Below the pieces are notes generated by a model. That model made no database searches. It was not told where the DNA came from and saw only the letters and a list, made by a program, of their open reading frames with translations. Below, piece after piece: positions 16,342-25,443 of a stretch of DNA of 64,000 nt (within the stretch, counting starts at the first letter, position 1; every line of letters starts with the position of its first letter). The stretch lies in the NCBI GenBank assembly GCA_964494625.1, contig CAZBRT010000003.1, forward strand, positions 496,001 to 560,000. Reading direction: 5' to 3'. The translations under genes and the position numbers were made by a program. Source of the stretch: UBA2784 sp964494625 (lineage in GTDB: Bacteria; Pseudomonadota; Alphaproteobacteria; Micropepsales; Micropepsaceae).

Positions 16342-17512
16342 TGTCAGCCCCGGAAAGAATGCCCCAGCGGCGGAGGTATTTCTCGCCGATCAGCTGCTCC
16401 TCCTCGGTCTGGTCCTTGAGGTTGCAGCCATGCGGCATGGTGATCGTCAGCGGCAGCGTCCGTCCCCGCTTGGCATCGCCCTTGGGGTGGAACTTGATGG
16501 TGAGCTTCGCCTGCGTAGCGATCCATCCGCCAGCAAGCGGATCGTTGGCGCCGAACCGCTCCGCCGACATGCTCCAAATGGTGCGGTCGGCTTTTCGCAG
16601 GCATTCGAGCGTGACGCGTTCGGCGACATTGTCGATGGGCATCAGGCGCAGCTGCTTGACCTCGACGGAATCGATCCCGTCCTCCGGCTCCGTCGGGAAG
16701 TCGAAGGGGTGAAGCAGGACGGCGAGATCGTAATTGCGGAACGGCACCTTTTCGCTCTGGAACTCGATTCCGAGCAGGTCCCGCGCCATGAAGCGCACCA
16801 TCTCCTCGCGGCTCTCGCGGTCATTGGCCACAACCTCGATGACGCCGGTCGCCGGTTCATAGGTCATCGCCGCCTCGAACACGGGGCGGCGGGCACGGCG
16901 GACGAGTGTGCCGCCATCATCGAAAGCGAGAAAGTCGTCCAGCAGGCCCTCGCGGTAGATCGCGATCTGCACCAGTTCGCAATCTTCGCCGTCGAAGGTC
17001 GGCCGGTAGCGCCCGAAGATGTCGATGTGGATGTTGTTGGAGGCAAACCGCTCGCGCAGTGCCGCCTTGAAGGCATTGAGGGATGCCTCGTCGCGGCGCA
17101 GATCAAGGTTCGGCTCACTGATGAAGCCATCCCAACTGCGCCCGCGGCGGCGCTCGTCGGTGTAGCGGACCTCCTCGGCGTGGCGGAACCGGAATGGCTC
17201 GTTCAGGAACATCCAGAGGGAGCGGGCGTGGCCATTCGCGAGATCGTCGAGAACCGTGCGGTTGTCGATCACGCTGTAGAGCGCGGTCTGCCCGGCATCG
17301 TCGGCGAGGGCGCCGACACGCTCGGCATCATTGACGATGCGGGCGCGGGCTTCATCGTCCATCTCGTCAACGGCGCGAAGCGTGAGGCGAACCACTTCCG
17401 GTTCGGGGGCGTCCCAATCGACCGGGCTCGGCAGCTCGATGCCGGTGTGGTGGAAATAGGCCTGCAGCGACGAAGCAGGCATGTTGCGGATGAAGGTCGT
17501 CACTGAGGCCAT
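16325..17512 (-). CDS. Phage-associated protein of unknown function (395 aa)
   Basis: It begins MASVTTFIRNMPASSLQAYF. It contains acidic stretches and an internal segment resembling a sensor-like alpha/beta domain (IHIDIFGRYRPTFDGEDCEL, VQIAIYREGLLDDFLAFDDG). The C-terminus has ATQAKLTIKFHPKGDAKRGR followed by LPLTITMPHGCNLKDQTEEE. I recognise no characterised family. It is transcribed with the 314-aa gene and lies next to the immunity control region at 17765-17902. That places the pair among the first genes expressed from the phage leftward promoter, as is common for anti-host or anti-defence genes. Confidence 0.7.
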   Translation of the reverse strand: MASVTTFIRNMPASSLQAYFHHTGIELPSPVDWDAPEPEVVRLTLRAVDEMDDEARARIVNDAERVGALADDAGQTALYSVIDNRTVLDDLANGHARSLWMFLNEPFRFRHAEEVRYTDERRRGRSWDGFISEPNLDLRRDEASLNAFKAALRERFASNNIHIDIFGRYRPTFDGEDCELVQIAIYREGLLDDFLAFDDGGTLVRRARRPVFEAAMTYEPATGVIEVVANDRESREEMVRFMARDLLGIEFQSEKVPFRNYDLAVLLHPFDFPTEPEDGIDSVEVKQLRLMPIDNVAERVTLECLRKADRTIWSMSAERFGANDPLAGGWIATQAKLTIKFHPKGDAKRGRTLPLTITMPHGCNLKDQTEEEQLIGEKYLRRWGILSGADSAVVD

Positions 17513-17524
17513 GATCGGTTCTCC

Positions 17525-17764
17525 TTAGCCCTTGATGGTGCGCGGGTCTTTCCCGTGCGAATCGGACTGGCCGATCCGGCCGTCCCGGTTGTGAATCTTG
17601 AATTCCGTCCCGGCGTTACGGCTCATCTCCCTCCCGCGGTCGATCGCCTCCCGCTTGGTGTCGAATTTCCCGCTGGCGCGGTCGGCGCCACCGCGACGGA
17701 CGTCCCAGCCTCCGCCGGGATTGGGAACGATGTGATGGGTCCCTGACCCTTTGCCTTTAGCCAT
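17525..17764 (-). CDS. DUF2188 domain-containing protein
   Basis: The 79-residue protein carries the DUF2188 pattern: HHIVPNPGGGWDVRRGGADR, ASGKFDTKREAIDRGREMSR and TEFKIHNRDGRIGQSDSHGK. The family is short and small-residue rich, with a beta-beta-alpha-beta layout and no proven function. It is the first gene of the minus-strand operon, divergent from the XRE regulator. The promoter must therefore lie in 17765-17902. Confidence 0.9.
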   Translation of the reverse strand: MAKGKGSGTHHIVPNPGGGWDVRRGGADRASGKFDTKREAIDRGREMSRNAGTEFKIHNRDGRIGQSDSHGKDPRTIKG

Positions 17765-17798
17765 GACGGTCGCCTGTCTCGTAGAAGCGCTAACGTAG

Positions 17799-17814
17799 GT
17801 TCGTTCTTGCGAAC
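17799..17814. promoter_or_regulatory. Candidate operator GTTCG-N6-CGAAC in the divergent control region
   Basis: A perfect 5-bp inverted repeat with a 6-bp spacer lies between the DUF2188 gene (start 17764) and the XRE gene (start 17903). A further half-site CGAAC occurs at about 17874-17878 (TAACGAACTCG). The position fits a binding site for the adjacent XRE protein controlling both directions. Inference from symmetry and position only. Confidence 0.45.
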
Positions 17815-17902
17815 TTCTGCGAAAGATAGGGATTGCAAATATGGCGTGTCAAGGACTAAATGTGACGCGATAACGAACTCGCTGAAACACAGGAGAACAC
17901 AC

Positions 17903-18226
17903 GTGCCAACACCATTGGGAGAGCGCGTTCGAGAGCTCAGACTAAAGCGAGGTCTGACGCTGGAAGCGCTGGCCGAGCGGGTCGGATCGAGCAAGAGCTA
18001 CATGTGGGAGATCGAGAACAAGGACGTCGCGCGTCCCTCGGCGGAGAAACTGCAGCAGATTGCCTTGGCATTGGAAACGACCGCCGACTACCTGCTCACC
18101 ACTGAAGCCATCACTGAGGCCGATGCCGCCGACACGGCATTTTTCCGCAAGTACCAGAAGATGAAACCCAAGGGGAAAGAACGGCTTCGAGAGATGCTAA
18201 AGATCCTGGACGACAAAGACGAATGA
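17903..18226 (+). CDS. XRE-family transcriptional regulator
   Basis: This 107-residue protein has a GTG start preceded by AGGAGA. It reads VPTPLGERVRELRLKRGLTL, then a canonical HTH (ALAERVGSSKSYMWEIENKD, VARPSAEKLQQIALAL). The C-terminal tail carries FFRKYQKMKPKGKERLREML. It is the partner type of ImmA/IrrE proteases: the repressor holds an operon off until the protease cleaves or inactivates it. The following gene overlaps its stop (ATGA). It could be the prophage repressor, the regulator of the helicase-nuclease cassette, or both. Confidence 0.9.
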   Translation: MPTPLGERVRELRLKRGLTLEALAERVGSSKSYMWEIENKDVARPSAEKLQQIALALETTADYLLTTEAITEADAADTAFFRKYQKMKPKGKERLREMLKILDDKDE

Positions 18227-19164
18227 CGGCGAGTGAAAGAAGAGCCCCGAGACGGGCAGCGAACGACCTAACGGTTCTGCTCCGCACCGTGCTGGGCGAA
18301 GATCGATTCCCGGTCGATGTCGAGGCACTGGCGCTCGAGGTCTCTCGCAATCAGGAAGACCCGATTACGACGATCAGCGGCGTCGAGATCGATGGTTTCG
18401 AGGGAATGCTGCGCGCAGGCCGAAAGAAGCCCAGCTGGCAGATCCTCTATAACACCCAACCGCTCTATCGCGGCCGCGAGCGGTTCACCCTCGCGCACGA
18501 ATTCGGGCACTACCTGTTGCATCGTCGGCCGCTGACCGCCGACCATTATCGTGGCCGAGAGCTTCCCGACGGATTCGATTTCGAATGCCTTCCGCTGCAA
18601 GCCAACAACTGGAAGGACGCCGAAAAGGAACGCGAGGAGGAGGCTGACACGTTTGCCTCCTATCTGTTGATGCCAATCGATGATTATCGGGAACAGGTGA
18701 AGCGCGAAGAGATGTCGCGGTCGCTGCTTCATCATGTAACGGATCGATATGGCGTGTCGCTCCTGGCGGCGGTGCGCAAGTGGATCGAATTCAGCGACTT
18801 GCCGGTCGCGATGGTCGTGGCGCGAGATGGCTACGCACTCTGGGGCCGGGCAAGCACTGCTGCTTACAACGGTGGCGTCTTCATCCGCTCGGGAATGCCG
18901 ATCCCGGAGGGATCGATTGCCGCGCAAGGCGCTACATCACAACATGCCGAGTCCGATCGATCTGTTGCGTTGCCGGCTGGCACCTGGACATTCAGCCGCA
19001 GCGCTCCGCCGGTTCGCGAGCTGACAATCTTCTCCGAACGCCTTGGTATCTCCGTCTCGCTTCTGCATTTCGAGAAAGACGTAGACGGTGCGGCGTTCGA
19101 CGATGAGGAGCCATGGGATACTTACGATCAGTTCATCGCTGGCGGCCAATCAAGTTCGATGTAG
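18223..19164 (+). CDS. ImmA/IrrE-family metallo-endopeptidase
   Basis: A 313-residue protein contains the zinc site AHEFGHYLLH (H92, E93, H96) and the downstream acidic segment EREEEADTFASYLLMP, whose Glu near 140 is the third ligand. An N-terminal helical part and a C-terminal domain of about 150 residues (MVVARDGYALWGRASTAAYN onward) complete it. ImmA of ICEBs1 and IrrE of Deinococcus cleave XRE-type repressors after DNA damage. Here the adjacent XRE protein is the likely substrate. The C-terminal part is longer than in the minimal ImmA and may sense the inducing signal. Confidence 0.9.
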   Translation: MTASERRAPRRAANDLTVLLRTVLGEDRFPVDVEALALEVSRNQEDPITTISGVEIDGFEGMLRAGRKKPSWQILYNTQPLYRGRERFTLAHEFGHYLLHRRPLTADHYRGRELPDGFDFECLPLQANNWKDAEKEREEEADTFASYLLMPIDDYREQVKREEMSRSLLHHVTDRYGVSLLAAVRKWIEFSDLPVAMVVARDGYALWGRASTAAYNGGVFIRSGMPIPEGSIAAQGATSQHAESDRSVALPAGTWTFSRSAPPVRELTIFSERLGISVSLLHFEKDVDGAAFDDEEPWDTYDQFIAGGQSSSM

Positions 19165-19291
19165 GGCAGCTGGCGGCGCAACTGAATTACGGATGATAAC
19201 TGACGACCTACGATCAAGAGCCGAGATTTTCCGAGTGGTATGAAGTCCGTCGCGATGAACTGACCTATTTACCGCGAACACAGGGGTGCAA

Positions 19292-21994
19292 ATGCACATC
19301 GTTTTTGGATGGAAGCTCGACGGCCCCTGTCACCCTCTGACAGCAAACGGAACAGCTGCGGCTATTGGGGAACCTGTCGTAGGGCCCAATGGCTTTCTTG
19401 GCTTGCTCGAATCTGCCCTCGGGCTAGTTGGCCCCACTACGCCCGCGGCGGTTCGCATCGCCCGTTATCAGGGGCGTTTGCGGCTGCTCGATAATGGCTC
19501 GCGCTTCTATTCCCGGTCTTTTGAGCGGGATGCATGGGCGACAGCAAAACAGATCCTTGCTTGGCGCGACGAGCTTTATGCGTCGGGTTGGAAAGGCCAG
19601 CAGATCGACAATGCGGGGCCACGCCTGGAAACTATGGCATCCCTCGAAATCGCGGAAGGCCACCCCCTTGGGAAGAGCAGTGGAGAACGGCTTCTCGCCG
19701 TCCTAGAGGGTTTGCCGACTGGGCGTTCCGTTCCGATTGAAACGATCGATGTCGTTTCGTCCGAAGAGCGGCTCCCTTGGATGTGGCAGCGCTTGTTAGC
19801 CCGTCTCCGCGCCGGTGGGATCATCATCCGTGACATCGCGCCTGCGACGCAAACGGGGGATTGCGATCTTGTCGCCATCCAATGCGCGCTGCGTGGTGAC
19901 AAATCAGTAAAATTCGTTGGCGATGGAAGTCTCATCATTCTTGATGCCGACGATGAATGGCAGGCCGCCGATGCGGTCGCAGCATGGCTCTCGTCCGGAG
20001 ACAATCGGGAAACCGTCATAGTCCGCGGCGCCGGGTGCCCGGCATTTGATGCCGCTTGCCGCAGGCTGGGCCTCCCGCGTCCGGGCTGGACCGAAACCTC
20101 ACCGCAACGCAGCGCACTTCAGGTGCTCCCGCTCGCGCTGGAGATGTTATGGGAACCACTTGAGCCAGCGCGGGTTCTGGAATTTCTAAGCCTGCCACGA
20201 TCCCCACTTCCTCGATTTGTGGCTCGTCGATTTGCTCACGCCCTGATGGATGAACCGGGCATCGGCGGGGAGCGATGGATCGAGGCATGGCAAGACTGCA
20301 TGAAGGATTTGGAAGGTTGGCGACGTACCGACGGCCTGGATGCTGCCGCCATCAAGAAAGAGGTCGGGAAGGCCCAGGGCGAGTGGCGGTTCTGGCTCGA
20401 ACCACAGCGGTTTCGCCGATCCGAAGGCCTTCCCGTTCAATCGATCCAAGACGTATGCCATCGCATTGCCCAATGGGCCGGAGGTGTCGCGCAACGCGAC
20501 AATGACTACCTCTTCCTGACCGCGGCAGCACATTCCTCGGCACTCAGCGAGTCCATCGCGGCTCTTGGCGCATCTCATATCCCCGCGATCCAACTTGGCC
20601 GCATCATCGACGCGGTAACCGCGGAAGGTGTTTCAGCGCCGGCAGCAACCGAAGAGGCCGCCCCCTGGTCCGTTGTCGATGCGCCGGGGCAGGTTTGGGG
20701 AACGGCCGATACAGTAGTGTGGTGGGGCTTCTCCGGCGATGTCAGCTCGCCGCCTCGGCAGCCCTGGTCGAGCGCCGAAATTGCGGCGCTGGAAACGGTC
20801 GATGCCCATGTCGAGCCGATCGAACATATCGTGCTGCGCGAGGCCGCCGGTTGGCGCCAAGCGCTGCTAGGGGCGCGGTCTCGGGCCATCCTTGCAATGC
20901 CTCGCCGCCTTCGGGGAGAAACTGCGACGCCGCACCCGCTGTGGCATGAAATATTTGCGCAACTCGAGTCGCTCCAAGCCGTCACCAAAGCGCGCATTCC
21001 GGCCCAGACGATCGCAACCAGCGAAACCGCCCATCTGGGCAATCGCGCCATCAAGCGACAAGGAATTGGCCCCCTCGCTTTACCGACCGCGCGACGCCGA
21101 TGGGTCGTACCCGCATCGACGATCGCCCGCCGGCCCATTGAGTCGATCACTAGCATAAAAACGATGATCGAGTGCCCGCTCGCTTGGGCGCTAAACTATG
21201 GCGCGCACGTGCGTCCAGGCGCCCTCGATGTCTTGCCCGACGATGCCAATCTGATCGGCAGACTCGCCCACGCAGTCGTCGAAAAGCTTTTCGACCAACG
21301 AAAGAGCTGGCCTCCGGAGGAAGCTGCGAGCGCGGCTGCAAAAATGTTCGACAGCCTTGCAGTCCAAACGGCCGCGCCTTTGCTGCGCCCCGGCTACGCC
21401 GTCGAGTACGAGAGAGCCAAGGCGCGAGTATCCGATTCAATTCGGTTGCTTGTTCAGATGATTGCCGATGCCGGCCTGACCGTTAGAGGGGTCGAAGAAG
21501 AAGTCGTTGTCACATTCGCGCCGGGGCAAAACTTCGGCGGCTATCTGGATCTCGTCCTCGAGGATGCAAAGGGCCGATCGGTAGTCCTAGACCTCAAATG
21601 GTCGTCACGGGACAAGTACCGTCGCGAAGAGGTTCAGGAAGGCCGGGCCCTTCAGCTCGCCGCCTACACCTGGCTGGAGGAACAGGCCGGGCGCACGTCG
21701 CTGGGCGCCGGGTATTTCATGCTGCGCCAACAGAGCCTTCTTTTCACGGACTCCCATCCCTTCTCCGCAGCACACCATGTGCCCGGCTCGGATCTAAAAC
21801 AGACTTGGGCGACGGTGCGTGCCGCATACGACCACCGCATGCAGCAGCTGGAACACGGCGATATTTTGGTGAGAGGGGTCCCGGCCGGAACCGGCGAAAC
21901 GGATGTCGATCCGATGCCCCAGGTCGAACCCGGCTGCAGATTTTGCGACTACAGCTCCCTTTGCGGCGCCTCGAACGATGGAGGCGGGCGATGA
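19292..21994 (+). CDS. AddB-like PD-(D/E)XK nuclease with Fe-S cysteines
   Basis: This is a 900-residue protein; I chose ATG 19292 with CAGGGG upstream over the GTG at 19286. The N-terminal two thirds is a divergent inactive-helicase-like region. The C-terminal quarter has Fe-S cysteines C628 (MIECPLAW) and C882/C885 onward (CRFCDYSSLC), plus nuclease residues D753, D767 and K769 (GYLDLVLEDAKG, VVLDLKWS). This matches AddB or RexB-type subunits, though it is shorter than typical AddB. It overlaps the ImmA-side operon only loosely (127-bp gap) but is coupled by ATGA to the AddA-like gene. The pair would degrade or process double-stranded ends, in host repair or in defence against linear phage DNA. 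Confidence 0.85.
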   Translation: MHIVFGWKLDGPCHPLTANGTAAAIGEPVVGPNGFLGLLESALGLVGPTTPAAVRIARYQGRLRLLDNGSRFYSRSFERDAWATAKQILAWRDELYASGWKGQQIDNAGPRLETMASLEIAEGHPLGKSSGERLLAVLEGLPTGRSVPIETIDVVSSEERLPWMWQRLLARLRAGGIIIRDIAPATQTGDCDLVAIQCALRGDKSVKFVGDGSLIILDADDEWQAADAVAAWLSSGDNRETVIVRGAGCPAFDAACRRLGLPRPGWTETSPQRSALQVLPLALEMLWEPLEPARVLEFLSLPRSPLPRFVARRFAHALMDEPGIGGERWIEAWQDCMKDLEGWRRTDGLDAAAIKKEVGKAQGEWRFWLEPQRFRRSEGLPVQSIQDVCHRIAQWAGGVAQRDNDYLFLTAAAHSSALSESIAALGASHIPAIQLGRIIDAVTAEGVSAPAATEEAAPWSVVDAPGQVWGTADTVVWWGFSGDVSSPPRQPWSSAEIAALETVDAHVEPIEHIVLREAAGWRQALLGARSRAILAMPRRLRGETATPHPLWHEIFAQLESLQAVTKARIPAQTIATSETAHLGNRAIKRQGIGPLALPTARRRWVVPASTIARRPIESITSIKTMIECPLAWALNYGAHVRPGALDVLPDDANLIGRLAHAVVEKLFDQRKSWPPEEAASAAAKMFDSLAVQTAAPLLRPGYAVEYERAKARVSDSIRLLVQMIADAGLTVRGVEEEVVVTFAPGQNFGGYLDLVLEDAKGRSVVLDLKWSSRDKYRREEVQEGRALQLAAYTWLEEQAGRTSLGAGYFMLRQQSLLFTDSHPFSAAHHVPGSDLKQTWATVRAAYDHRMQQLEHGDILVRGVPAGTGETDVDPMPQVEPGCRFCDYSSLCGASNDGGGR

Positions 21995-24900
21995 CCGACA
22001 TGGGGCCGATCTCCGTGGTCAGTGCCGGCGCTGGTACCGGGAAGACGTGGCGACTAAGCACCGAATATGTAAACGCCGCCCAAAGCGGCGTGTCTCCTGC
22101 TCGCATCATCGCGACGACCTTCACCATCAAGGCAGCCGCCGAATTGGTGGAGCGGGTCCGCGCTCGCCTTATTCAAGAGGGCTACCCCGAAGCGGCTCAA
22201 AGCGCGCTGGCCGGGCTGGTCGGCACCGTGAACAGCGTCTGTGGTCGCTTGGTAAGCGACTTTGCAATTGACGGGGGGCTTTCGCCGGTAGCAGAGGTAA
22301 TCCCACCGGAGATGGCCAACTCTCTTTTCGGTTTAGCAACCGAGGAAGCGATCCAAAAATTCTCGCCAAAGATTGACCCGATAGCGGAACGGCTGCGGCA
22401 GGACGACTGGCGAAAGACCATATTGGAGATCGTCAATCTGGCGCGCGGAAGCGGCTTGGCGCCCACCCAATTTGCCGATTTCGCCTTCAAATCCTGGCAA
22501 GGCATCGAACCACTGCTGGCCCCGGTCGCCGCCAACGAAACCCCAGCCGATCTTGACCGTGCCTTGGTCGATGCCATTCGGACTTGTATCTCGCAGATCG
22601 ACGCCGGCGGCGATGAGACCAAGACAACGAAAGACACTTTGACGACGCTGCGCCAGATCGCGTCTCAGATGTCGAATGGACGTCCCTTGGCATGGGATGC
22701 CTGGTCACGGGTTTCGAAGCTCAAGGCCGCGAAGGCATCCGAACCCTTCCTTCAAACGGTTAGGGCGATTGCCGCGCGCCATCCGACACATCCACGACTG
22801 CATACGGATCTTCGCGAATTTATCGATCTCGTTTTTTCCTGCGCGGCAGATGCCCTCGATCATTTCTCGGAGTTCAAGAGGGCTCGCGGGCTACTCGACT
22901 TTACGGACCAAGAGGCACTCGCTCTTGAGCTTCTTCGACTGCCCGAGGTGCGCGCTCGGATGCGCGAGCGATTCGACCTTTTGATGGTCGACGAATTTCA
23001 GGACACCAGCCCCATACAGCTGGCCGTATTTCTGGAGATGGCAAAAGCCGTCAAGCGCTCGCTTTGGGTCGGCGACCAGAAGCAAGCCATCTTTGGTTTC
23101 CGGCAGACCGACCCCGCGCTCGTAAACGCAGTGATCGAGAAGATTAGGCCGGCAACCGGCGGCACCGAGGAATCCCTCGATACGTCGCGGCGCTCGCGTC
23201 CCAGTCTGGTTCGATTTGCGAACGCCGTTTTCGGTGCAGCATTTCCGCCAAAAGGTGTCCCTGCCGACAAAGTCATCATTCCGAATTTTCATCGTTCTGA
23301 ACCAGCTGACTTCGGACCTAGCCTGCATCATTGGAAGTTAGAGGGAAAAAACTGGCCGTCCGCACTGCAGGCGCTGGGCGGGCGTATTCAGTCAATGCTG
23401 GCATCGCCGGACGCGACACCGGTTATCAACCGCGCGGACGGAGCGAGGCGCCCGTTGAAGCCAAGCGATATAGCCATCCTTTGTCGGCAGAATGAGCGCT
23501 GCAAAGCAGTCGCCGATGTCCTCGGCGCCTTAGGCATACCTGCTGCCATGCCGAGAAACGGTCTCCTCGATACTCCGGAAGCGGTTCTGGCCTGCGCGGC
23601 ATTACGCTACTTGGTTGATCCAGCGGACTCCTTGGCTGTCGCCGAACTTGCTCACTTCAACGAAGGCAATGGCGACTGGCTGAACGTCTGGCTGACGAAA
23701 GGCGCCGATGTGCTGAAGGCACAATGCGAGGCAGTCGTCGCTCTCGATGAACAACGTGTCAATCTCGCTCATCTCACACCTGCGGAGGCGCTCGAAACAG
23801 CGGTTGCCGCCGCTCGGATCGATCAGCTTGTCCACCGGTGGGACCGCGCAGGCGAGCGCCTCGCGAATTTAGATGCGCTCCGTAAAGTTGCGCTTTTGTA
23901 TGAGGATTCCTGTCGAGCGACGCGTGGCGCCGCGACCGCCGCAGGCTTGGTCGCTTATCTCGCGAAGGGCTTGGAAAAGGGTGGCGAACGCCCGGCCTTC
24001 GAAGGTGACGATGCCGTGCGCGTGCTCACCTATCATCGCGCCAAAGGCCTGGAATGGCCGGTCGTGGTCTTGCTTGACCTCCAAGATGGAGCAAAACGCT
24101 CGCCCTTCGGAGCCTACTCCGAATCGCCCGCCGGCGGATTGGATCCCTGGAATCCATTGGCCGGTCGCTGGATCCGATTTTGGCCGTGGCCGTATGGCGA
24201 CCAGGAGAAAGATGTACATCTCGACGCCACGGCATCCGCCAGTCCACAGGCACAGGCACGAGCCGAAGCGGAGCTAGCTGAATTGGTTAGGCTCCTATAC
24301 GTGGGAATGACCCGTGCGCGAGATTATTTGGTATTTGCCACCCGACCTTCTGCATCATCGGCATGGATAGACATCCTGACGCGGGCAGACGGAACGCCGG
24401 TGCTGACGCTGCCGGTAACCGATGGCGAAACCCAGGTTAATGTCGATGGCGAAGCCTTCACCATGGTGGTGCAATCAGCAGGTCCTCCGCCAGCAGCAAT
24501 TGCTCAGGACGAGACTCCCGCGGTCGCCTGGTTCGCCCCGCTCCCTCTGTCGGGAGAGCAGCCGAAATACCCCCCGGCACGACTGTCGCCGAGCGCGGCG
24601 TCGCAAGACAGCAACGAGAATAGCGCCCCCGTCGCCGGTACGCCGATCGAAATCGGACAGCGCTTGCCCATCAGTGGCAACCCCGACATGCGCCTTCTCG
24701 GTGAGGCGGTTCACGGCTTCCTGGCCGCAGACACCATCGACCGACCAATCGCAGAGCGCGAAGCCATGGCCAATGAAGCCCTCGATCGCTGGAGCGTCGG
24801 TGGGGCCTTATTGCCCGCGTCACTAATCGAGGCGAGCAAGAGACTCGATCGCTTCATTACGGACCGCTGGCCTGGTGCCAAGCAACATCGCGAGCTGCCT

Positions 24901-25209
24901 GTGTTCAGCCGTATCGGAGATCAACGCGCAAGCGGCCGAGTAGACCTACTGCTCGAGACAGCTCAGGGATTCGTCATCATAGATCACAAGACCTTCCCAG
25001 GTGCGCCCGACACCTGGGTCGAGAAGGCAAACGAATATGCGCCTCAACTCGCCCTATACAGTCAAATGATCGCCCAGGCGACGGGACGACCCGTTCTGCA
25101 ACGTTTCATACACATGCCGATCGTTGGGGCTCTAATTTCTGTTAGAGCAGCATTGTCACCCATCACCATCAGATCACCCAACAATGGCAATGCGCCCCAC
25201 ACGAATTGA
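21991..25209 (+). CDS. AddA/UvrD-like helicase-nuclease
   Basis: This 1072-residue SF1A helicase has Walker A GAGTGKT (K18), motif II VDEFQDTSPIQL (D334, E335) and motif III WVGDQKQAIFGFRQTD. The C-terminal motifs are VLTYHRAKGLEWPVVVLLDL and LLYVGMTRARDYLVFA. A RecB-type nuclease ends the protein: D985 (GRVDLLLE), D998 and K1000 (VIIDHK), then YAPQLALYSQMI. All catalytic residues look intact. It has the AddA layout and partners the upstream AddB-like protein. The location in a mobile region next to XRE/ImmA argues against the housekeeping addAB. The last 25 residues appear less conserved-looking, possibly reshaped at the junction with the DUF262 remnant. Confidence 0.9.
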   Translation: MTDMGPISVVSAGAGTGKTWRLSTEYVNAAQSGVSPARIIATTFTIKAAAELVERVRARLIQEGYPEAAQSALAGLVGTVNSVCGRLVSDFAIDGGLSPVAEVIPPEMANSLFGLATEEAIQKFSPKIDPIAERLRQDDWRKTILEIVNLARGSGLAPTQFADFAFKSWQGIEPLLAPVAANETPADLDRALVDAIRTCISQIDAGGDETKTTKDTLTTLRQIASQMSNGRPLAWDAWSRVSKLKAAKASEPFLQTVRAIAARHPTHPRLHTDLREFIDLVFSCAADALDHFSEFKRARGLLDFTDQEALALELLRLPEVRARMRERFDLLMVDEFQDTSPIQLAVFLEMAKAVKRSLWVGDQKQAIFGFRQTDPALVNAVIEKIRPATGGTEESLDTSRRSRPSLVRFANAVFGAAFPPKGVPADKVIIPNFHRSEPADFGPSLHHWKLEGKNWPSALQALGGRIQSMLASPDATPVINRADGARRPLKPSDIAILCRQNERCKAVADVLGALGIPAAMPRNGLLDTPEAVLACAALRYLVDPADSLAVAELAHFNEGNGDWLNVWLTKGADVLKAQCEAVVALDEQRVNLAHLTPAEALETAVAAARIDQLVHRWDRAGERLANLDALRKVALLYEDSCRATRGAATAAGLVAYLAKGLEKGGERPAFEGDDAVRVLTYHRAKGLEWPVVVLLDLQDGAKRSPFGAYSESPAGGLDPWNPLAGRWIRFWPWPYGDQEKDVHLDATASASPQAQARAEAELAELVRLLYVGMTRARDYLVFATRPSASSAWIDILTRADGTPVLTLPVTDGETQVNVDGEAFTMVVQSAGPPPAAIAQDETPAVAWFAPLPLSGEQPKYPPARLSPSAASQDSNENSAPVAGTPIEIGQRLPISGNPDMRLLGEAVHGFLAADTIDRPIAEREAMANEALDRWSVGGALLPASLIEASKRLDRFITDRWPGAKQHRELPVFSRIGDQRASGRVDLLLETAQGFVIIDHKTFPGAPDTWVEKANEYAPQLALYSQMIAQATGRPVLQRFIHMPIVGALISVRAALSPITIRSPNNGNAPHTN

Positions 25210-25244
25210 TCAATCCATCAATATCGCTGAAGGATCAACCCAAA

Positions 25245-25443
25245 ATGGCACGAATTGAGAATCACAAGTACAGCATCGAGGAGGCATTCCGAGAATGCTT
25301 TTACATCGTGCCTGACTACCAGCGTGAATGGCCCAAGAAGTCTGGAAAACCATTTCTATCGACGGCTGAACCGAAAGGGGAGGAGCTTGAAGTATCAACG
25401 CCGGAGAGAAAATACATCGGCTGTCAAAGTTACGGGCACACTT
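25245..25443 (+). pseudogene. DUF262 (GmrSD/ParB-like) protein, N-terminal remnant
   Basis: MARIENHKYSIEEAFRECFY followed by IVPDYQREW is the start of DUF262 proteins, ParB/Srx-fold NTPase-nuclease relatives found in GmrSD, BrxU and SspE systems. Similarity stops at about codon 30. The following codons do not continue the family, and the frame runs into the IS element at 25444. Rejoining the flanks without the IS gives a stop almost at once. The gene was therefore already broken before, or together with, the insertion. It sits 35 bp after the AddA-like gene, as if once the last gene of that operon. Confidence 0.7.

Noticed and set aside
19292..25209. Gabija system
   Set aside because: The first protein has AddB-type Fe-S and PD-(D/E)XK features rather than an OLD-type ATPase-TOPRIM nuclease, and the helicase carries its own nuclease, unlike GajB.
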